Part shown: positions 23,901-32,900 of the stretch, piece by piece | Numbering within the stretch: position 1 is the first letter of the stretch | Layout of the letters: each line of letters starts with the position of its first letter | From: Strix aluco | Taxonomy: Eukaryota > Chordata > Aves > Strigiformes > Strigidae | Assembly: GCF_031877795.1 (NCBI RefSeq) | Contig: NC_133957.1 | Location: 7,347,651 to 7,411,650 of the forward strand | Direction of reading: 5' to 3' | DNA: 64,000 nucleotides | The notes under the pieces: model-generated | Databases searched by the model: none | Told to the model about the DNA's origin: nothing | The model's input: the letters and a program-made list of their open reading frames with translations, nothing else | Made by a program: the position numbers and the translations under genes

Positions 23901-26900
23901 TTTCTGGTGGTGCCGGAATTTGTAGCGGGGAGTGACAGCCCCGAGTTGTCCTCTCCTCTGTCTTCTGATCAAAGAAGGGCAAACACTGGCCTCAGGCCAG
24001 GCTTTGGCCAACCATGGAAACCCTCCAAGCGTGGTGGTGCCACCATCTCCCTGGTCCTTGTTCTAACGCTTCACTGGCTTTGCGTGGACATGCTCCGGCT
24101 CCGTCACGTCCTTCCCCTCAACAACAAACCTCAAAACCAACAAAACAACGTTGTGACAGGATAAAGAAACCAAAATGTTTCTCCATTCCTGGAACGAAAC
24201 CCAAGATGTTTCTCCACTCCAAGAATAAAACTTCATTTTTCTAGCATGGAAGATTAATTTTTTTCCCCCTCAACAAAACCAAAATGTTTCTCCATTCCAG
24301 GAATGAAACTTCATTCTTCTAGAGTGGAAGATTATTTTCTTCCCCCTCTCATTTTATGTTGCCAACCACATTGGAAGATCCCTGTGAGAAGACCTGGTCT
24401 TCCCATGTAGCTCGCTCCCAAACCAAGAGCTTCTCCCAAGAAAAGCACTCGGGGGCCACTCACGGACAGCAGAAAGGAGATCGCAGAGTATGGGAGTGTT
24501 GAGCAGGTTTGCAAGAACGGGGTCGGTGTTCTCATCAAACATGTCGACACCTCCCAGCCTCCTCAGCTCCGAACACATCTTCTCCACGAGAATGGAAAGC
24601 ACCATCTCGGCGGCCGGTTTGCTCGCCCTGCGGAACACGGCTATCACGGATTTCAACGTGGATTCCTGGCAGGGTGAGAAAATTCTCCTCTTTAGGGTCT
24701 TTGTGGGCTCACGGCTGTTCAAAAAGACCTTTCCTTGCTCTCTTCACCCACCACAGATCAGGAAAAGAGTTGGCAAAGAGGGAGGGACAGTCCTCCAGTG
24801 GCCCGAGGAGGGGTGGCAGCTCTCCTACCTTGCTTTTGTCAAGGGCTCTGATCCACTGGATGATGCGATTCGTGAGGCAGCTGTCCAACTCAGCGTTCTT
24901 CTCCTCCATCTTCAGGAAAGTCCCGTAGAAGTCCACGAGGTATTTCTCATTAATCTACGACAAGGAAGATTAATGTTTTGAGGCCGCCCCTCGATGAGGG
25001 GGTTCAGTTTTGGGCCCCTCACTCCAAAAAGGCCATTGAATGACTCGAGCGTGTCCAGAGAAGGGCAACGGAGCTGGTGCAGGGTCTGGAGCACAGGTCT
25101 GATGGGGAGCGGCTGAGGGAACTGGGGGGGTTTAGTCTGGAGAAGAGGAGGCTGAGGGGAGACCTCCTGGCCCTCTGCAGCTCCCTGAAAGGAGGGTGCA
25201 GAGAGGGGGGAGGAGTCTCTTGAGCCAAGGACCCAGCGGCAGGCCAAGAGGGAATGGCCTCAAGCTGCGCCAGGGCAGGGTCAGACTGGCTCTTAGGAAG
25301 GATTTCTTTGCAGAAGGGGCTGTTGGGCGTTGGAATGGGCTGCCCAGGGCAGGGGGGGAGTCCCCATCCCTGGAGGGGTTGAAGAGTCGGGTTGACCCAG
25401 CGCTGAGGGATCCGGTGGAGTTGGGAATGGTCAGTGTGAGGTTCATGGTTGGACTGGAGGAGCTTCAAGGTCTTGTCCAACCTTGATGACTCTGGAATTC
25501 TGGAAACACTCAAGAGGCAGCTGGTTCTTGGGTCCTTCCCAACCCGCTCAAATTCCACCACCAAAATGGTGATGGAGGCGAAACTGAGCAGGGGGGAAGG
25601 ATGTTGGCATCAAACCCCACCACGGAGGGTCTCTGTGACTTACGTTCTTCAGCCACTCCTCCAACATGTTGCGGATGAAGCTCCGCCACATCTTGCTCCA
25701 CCCCACGCTGAGGATCTGCACCGAAAGCAGCTGCTTCCACATCTACGGGGAAAGAACCAAACCGTGAGGAACTCCCCGATCTCCCGAGGGTGGTGGCTTG
25801 TGTTGGTCCCATCTCTCACCTCCATGTTCTTCAGGAAGGATTTCTCGTTCGTTGGTGCCTTCTGGAAGTGTGTCTTGAGCCACAACGTGATGGAATGTGA
25901 AAACTCTCTAAATGTTTCCACTGAATTAAATTGTTGGAATTCCTTGAGAAATCAAAAAAAGGTGAGGCAGAAGCTCCAGGTTTTCCTCAAACAGGAGGTT
26001 AAACTCTTCCGACAGAAGCTTCAGGCCTTCTCCTCACCTTGTTGTCTCGCAACAGCTCCTCTTTGCTGACAAAGAGCCCCAGGATCCGCAGCATCGTCAT
26101 CACGGTGCCAAATGACACCGGTTTCGTCAGCACCTCCAGGAGGTACTTCTGCAGCATGTACACCACGTTCAGGCACTGCAAGGCCTCGTCCTCGCTCGGG
26201 GCCTTCGGCGATGGGTTGGAAGGCCCCGACGGGCACCTGCGGCCACAGGAAAGGATCAAAACTTGCGGTGGATTTCGCCGTCGCTCCCTGCGTCTGATGC
26301 TGCGAGCCACCACCGGCGGGGTCGTAGGACACGGCCCTTGCGGTCGCCAGCCACGGTGGGGTTGAAAACACCCCCAAAAATGGGAAAATTGTTCCCGTTG
26401 TCCCACCCCAGATCCTTTACGGGTGTCTCACGGCCACTCAAATCCCCCCCATTTCTCCCCAGCCCCCCATTTATGGCCATTATGCCCCCAAATTCCCCCC
26501 ACTCCCCCAAATTACCCCAATTTCCCCCCCATTATCCCTACATCCCCCCCATTTCCCCCCAGGGCCCCCCCATTTTCCCCCAGCCCCCCAAATTACCCCA
26601 AACTCCCCCCCTATTTCCCCCCCAGTTATCCCAGGCCCCCCCGTTCTCCCCAGCCCCCCTTTATCCCCCAAATTTACCCCCATTTTCTCCCCATTTACCT
26701 TCAGGGACCCCCCATTTGCTCCCAGCCCTCCCCTTTATCCCCAAATCCCTCCCATTTCCCCCATTTCCCTCCAGCCCCCCCTTTACTCCTCCCATTTAAC
26801 CCCCAGGGACCCCCCATTTGCCCCCAGCCCCCCTTTATCCCCAAATCCCCCCCATGGCCCCCCATTTCCCCCCAGCCCCCCCTTTACCCCCCCATTTCCC

Positions 26901-29900
26901 CCCAGGGACCCCCCATTTGCCCCCAACCCCCTCCCTTATCCCCAGATCCCCCCCAGAGCCCCCCCCATTTTCCCCCAGCCCCCTCCTTTATCCCCAAATC
27001 CCCCCCATTTCCCTCAGCCCCTCAGGAGACCCCCACTCACAGGCCCTTGAACCAGGCCTCCATCCTGGTGGCGACGCTTTCCAAAGCCACATCGAAACCA
27101 TCTTCCTGGAAAAGGCGACAGAAAAGACATCGAGGACAAACGTGAGGTTTCTGCTCCCGCCACTGAGGAGCTTCCCCACTTAAACACCAAAGCGCATCGT
27201 TTTTTGGAAAGATTTAAGGTATTTTCTTTTGTTTGGTCCTGAGATTCAGCTCTAACCCTGCGTTTCTGCAATTAAGTCCTTTGGTCCGGCTGAAAATCTC
27301 TGTAGGACCCAAGGACACCTCCTGACCCACGTTTAAACAGCCCCACCACTCCCACCAGTACAGGAGAAGGTCTTCCACCAGTCCCTTGTCCTTACAGGCC
27401 CTTGGGACGAGTCTGTCCTGACGTCCAGGATGCGCCCGTACAACGTTTCCAAGAGGAGCTGGAGCGGAAGCCAAATGCTGGGCAAAGGCTCCTTGGTGAA
27501 GTTCTTGAGGGCCACCATCTCCACCACGTTGTTCGCCAGCGGAGCGCATCTTCCAAGCAAGATTTTGTGATTGCCCATCATCTTCAGGACTTTCCTAAGA
27601 AAGCAGGACAAGATCAGATGGAGTCTGGAGGACCAGGAAGCACGTTGGGGGTGGTCGAGATGCCACCGCGACCGGGAGACACAGAGGTGCGTTAAGAAAT
27701 AGATGAAAATCTCTCTTTTTAATGATTACTTATAAATAAATGAGATCCTAGAAATAAGAAACCAATGGTCGTCGTGATTCTGAAGAAGAGACTAAAAATG
27801 AGTAAACTATTGTAAGGCCACAGGTGTTCAAATAATCTGAAGTCGTAAAACCACGCTGTGCTGCTCATTCGTCCCGTGGTTGGCCAAAAACCCAGCCCAG
27901 TTAATCCGTGGATTAAAACATTTAAACATTTAAAACACAGATGAATTGAAATCTTTAGTTTAGTCATGTTTAAGCTGATTATAATATTTTTACTTATTAT
28001 TTTAACTGCTATAGACATAAGAAATGGGTGATAATCAAAGTGTCTAGTTTTAATATTCTTAAAGGTTTTGAGATTAACTTCTCAGAAATTAGAAATGTTA
28101 AACGGAACATCGAGAGAAGGTTGCAGAAGACAGATGAAGAAAGAGGCCGTTTGAAGCTGGATGACTTGATGGCCCTGAAACGGACCAATAGACCACGTGA
28201 TCAGGAGCAGAACCAAAGACAAGAAAGGACTTGCTGGGGTTTGACAAGCGACTCTACCCCAAAGCAGGAATTTTTGGCAATTCACCCATTTTAAGGTCAT
28301 TAGGACAACACCCAGGGTTCAAGTTGACCTTGAGAGGCTGGAGGAGGGAGCTCGTGCCAACCTCCTGGAGTCCAACAAAGTGAAGGGCGAGGTTCTGCAC
28401 CTGGGCCAGGGTGAAGGTTATAAACTGAAGGAGGGTGGATTTAGATCGGATTTAAGGAGGAAACGTGGTACGATGAGGGTGGTGAGACCCTGGAAGGGGT
28501 TGCCCAGAGACACTGTGGGTGCCCCATCACTGGAAGGGTTCAAGGTCAGCTTGGACGGGGCTTTGAGGAACTCGGTCTAGTGGAAGATCACAGAATGGGT
28601 TGGGGTGGAAGTGGCCTTCAAAGACCATCTAGTCCAACCCCCCTTCAAAGACCTTCAAGGACCATCTAGTCCAACCCCCCTGCCACACACAGGGACATTT
28701 TCCCCACCACTGGAAGGGTTCAAGGTCAGGTTAGACAGGGCTTTGAGGATCCTGGTCTAGTGGAAGATCATAGAATGGGTTGGAAGTGGCCTTCAAGGAC
28801 CATCTAGTCCAACCCCTCTTCAAAGACCTTCAAGGACCATCTAATCCAACCCCCCTGCCACACACAGGGACATTTTCCCCACCACTGGAAGAGTTCAAGG
28901 TCGGGTTAGACAGGACTTTGAGGATCCTGGTCTAGTGGAAGGTGTCCCTGCCTGTGGCTTGGGGGTGGAACTGGATGATCTTTAAAGTCCCTTCCAACCC
29001 AAACCGTTCTCTGATCCTATGAACTTTGAAGGTCCCTTCCAACCCATTCTCTCCCCAGAACTGCTCCCAGGCCACGCAGCACCCGGCTCCATCCTCTCCT
29101 TGAGGTCCACCAACGCTCCTTCAACACCCCCCGGGACGGGCAACACAGCCCATCAAGGAGAAGGGGCAGCTCCTTGAGAAGCCACCAAGTGGAAGGACTG
29201 AAAAACTCTTTGAAGAGCAGAAGAGTTCATCACCCTGCTCTTACCTTCGCCTTTCGGACTCACCGTTGCTTCTCTTCATTCCCTCGCAGCTGTAGGAAAG
29301 CTTCTGAAGGAGGTCCATACAGGAGAAAGGGGTCCTCCACCTTCTCCTTGATCACGTAGAGCAGCGGGACCAACCAGATCCACAAGGTACCATCAGTGGT
29401 CTTGAGACACATTTCCTTCAGAGCCTGAAAGTATTTGCTGTCCCGCCCCAAAAAAAAAAAAAAGGCCAAAAAAGTCAAAACTTCCCATAACCAACCTCTG
29501 GGATGGTGGTGGGAGACGTGTGCCAACGCGGGACGGAGTCTTTTCCTACAAGGCTGCCTGGAAAGAGCTTGGATGGAGACGCCTCCACAGGACAACCAAT
29601 ATCAGAGACGTCCAACGCGCTTCAAGGTGTCCCAAGATGGGCTCCCCCAAGGCTGAAAGCCACCAACCCGGGTTTACGCCCCCTCAAAGACCCCTCAGGA
29701 TTACACACGGCGCCCAAAGCCACACGTGGGGACAACGGAGCTGAGCCCCGGCCCACTAAAGGTGTCGTTGCTCCCAGCCAGGAGGTTGACCCACCCCAAA
29801 TTACCTTTTTCCTCTCAGTTCTTTGTATTTTTCTTCGGAAAACTCAATGGCCTGGAATTGTTTTTCAGCCTTGGCAATGGACACCGGGGGAAGGGGGATG

Positions 29901-32900
29901 TTATAGCGAAACGAGATGTGACAGACAAAGAGGAGCTGAGGAAGTTTATGTTCCTTGGTCTTCAGCGTCTTGATGATTCCTTGTAGGAAGCTGCTGACAT
30001 TTTCTTTCACCTGGACAACAAGAACACGGAGAGGACGTTTCACCACGCTGGACACGATGGTTTTTCTCCCAGAACAGCCTAGGAGGAGGATGGGAGGTGG
30101 AAGATGCTGCTGCTCAGGGAGAAATTATTTATTGCTGGTGCCACGCGTCCATCCAGGAAGGTCCTCGGTGCTGAATACACGGCGCCGGAGAAATCTCTTC
30201 CCCGTCGCGACGTCCAAGCCATCCCCCAAAACGAGGGACGCCATTTTGCCGCCTCGCCGGCAGGCTCGACAGACACTTACCGCTTCGTACGAACCGCGGG
30301 CAACCTCAATGTCTTTCATCTCAACGTCCCCCAGATAGATGTAGATGCTCTCCATGTACCAGTCCAGTCTCCTCTCCATATCCTCGAGGGAATTCCAGGA
30401 GGCGGCGTGAGCAGAGAAATCGCGCTCCAGATATTCCATCTGGATCTTGCACACGGGCGTTTTTTTTGAGAAAGGACTCCACGTGTAGATGCTGGTGCTG
30501 CTGGGGAAACTGCATTCGATGTGTTCAAAGAAGGTCCACGTTCCTGTGGAAAAAAGGAAGAGTTTGGGAACAAAACGCAGACACCACGCTCGGCTGAGCC
30601 TCAAAAGCACGAAGCCATCTGAGCGCTTCTCCAGCCCATTTTCCAGACAGGATTTGGGCGCCAATGGTGAGTTTTATTACAAATTTAAAAAGCCCATTTG
30701 TAGGAGCAGCTCGTAAACCTGTGGCTTGAAACCTCCCAAAATAAACCAGGATTAAAGGCGAGCCGGCCTACAGCCATCACCACCGTGTCCGGTCATGACT
30801 TTGGGGTAAATAACAGCGTTTACCGTCAGCTTTGATCTCCTTTTCGGGTATTTTCAGGACACGATAGAATTGAGCGTTTCTGTTCTTGAAGGTCCCCGAG
30901 ATGTCGGAGTTCTCTAACGAAATGTGCTCTAATTCACACTCTCTCTCCTGGGTGAAGGTGTTAATGAGGGCGTATTTATAAAAGATGGGTCCTTGTCTCA
31001 GGTGGGAAAGGGTGATCCTGGCACTGCCTGTGAGCACTCTGTCTCTGGAAGAGGAAGAGAAAGAGCTCGTTGGCTTTGGGGTTGACCACCAAGGTCAACG
31101 GTCAAGACTGGACTCATCCAGCCAGACACCGTTGGCCTTCAAAACCTCAGGGAGAAAATCCACAGCCGACTTCATCAGCCAGGGGACTGATTAAACCAAT
31201 GTACTCGGGGCCGGAAGACCTTGGCCCCAACCAAAATGGCCGCTCCATGAGCAATGGGGAGATCGGAGGAGCCACCACCGAGTGCTACGGCTCCACCATT
31301 TGGGGGTTCACACCCAACCTCTGTAGGAACCTGCAGCGAGGTCCCTCAGCCTGGAGAACTGCAGCCGAAACAGCTCCTCGGCATTAAATTCAATTCTCGT
31401 TTGTTGTGGATTTTTTTACCTTTTCTCCATGTTGGCGAATTCTTCGCAGACACCGGGTTGTTTGTAGAAGACAACGCAGATTTTGGATTTTTTGTTGGGG
31501 TTACAATTTTCTGAGAGCACAGCAACGAACTCCAGGGTCATCATGGCTTGTGGTGGGTAACGTTCACCAAAGAGATACGAGCTGGGCTGGCAGCTGTTGG
31601 AAAAGAGGTGGTGGGTCCCCACGGCGTCCTCCCACCACCATCCCCCCTCCCCGTCTTCGCCGGCTCCACCACTCACATCCACTTCACTTGGCTCTTGGCC
31701 GACGCTCCTGGACGTTGCATGTCCCCCACATTGTCACCTCCCACCCTGTTGAAGACCCCTTGGTTAGTCTGAGGTATTTCAGGAAGACCCAGATGCCTCG
31801 GAGCCAGCGTCCGGCGCTTGGGTGCGGGAGGAAGACACGGAAGGACATCCTGGGGGTCTCGCTACACCAACCAGGGGTGGGATTTGGGGGGAAAAAGGGA
31901 CCTAACGATGCCCAAGCTGCATCTCCTCCCACTGTAGCCCCTTCCCCTGGGGAGCTGCTGGACCTCCAGCTCCCCAGATCCAACCTCAAACCCTTCGGTG
32001 TTGACATCCCTCCATGAAACGAACCTGCTGGAAGGGCCTCGGCCTTCTCTGATCTCCTCGTCACCTGCAACCGAGGAGAAACCATCAATTAACGCCTCCA
32101 AAGATGGTGGCAAGTCAAGAAAAGGTAGAAACCAGGGTTCACCAGGGGGAATGGGGGGGTTCCTCGCAGCTTGGGCATGGTTTTTGTGGAAGAACCCCAA
32201 CGCGCTTTAAGAGTGAGGCCTTCACCGTCCTCCAGGAACGGGCCTTGTGGGGACAGGGACGGGCAGCAAGGCCGGCAGGGTGAGGGCAGCCACCGGCATC
32301 GCGTCTTCCTCCCCCGGGAGGCTTTTGAGTGCGGTGTCACCGACACCTTCCACCTCCCGACCAGCTTTTATCACTCCCAACGCGACTCAGGCAGCGATTT
32401 CTCCGCCAGAGAAAACGACGCGACCAAGGAAACGCCCTCACCGGTACCCGTGCGGTTGAGGTTCCCCTGATTCATCGTCTCCGCACTCTTAACACGACCC
32501 TGGTCCTTCTCCTGGAGAAAAACGGAAAGCGTTAAGGAAAAAAATGAAGCTCAAAAGGTGAGAGCTCAAAGGCCCAGAGAGACAAAGGGCTGGGTGAGGT
32601 TTTCTTTGGAGAATTAAGCTCCAAAATCCAGGCTGGTGACACTGTCCCGGCACGGAAAACTCAACCCTTGACCCCCCAGAGCTTTGGCCACCAGCTCCGA
32701 AAGCCGCAGCGGACTCACCGGACTCCTGAAATGCTGCTGCTCCTTCGTTCCCGACGCTCCCTTGGGATGGGCGCCAGCCTTCTGGTAATTCTCCTTCTCC
32801 AGCGGTGCGGAGCGGTGCGCCGGGGTCTGCTGGGGCGGGATCTCATCTCGGGGTGGGACTGCGGGAGCCTGGGGAGGAGAAGAACAGAGTTACGGAGCGT

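Noticed and set aside
31684-32200. Additional RNF213-like coding exon in the 31.7-32.2 kb frames
   Set aside because: Only the 40-nt segment 32025-32064 has suitable AG/GT borders and phase; the longer frames read through clear donors.
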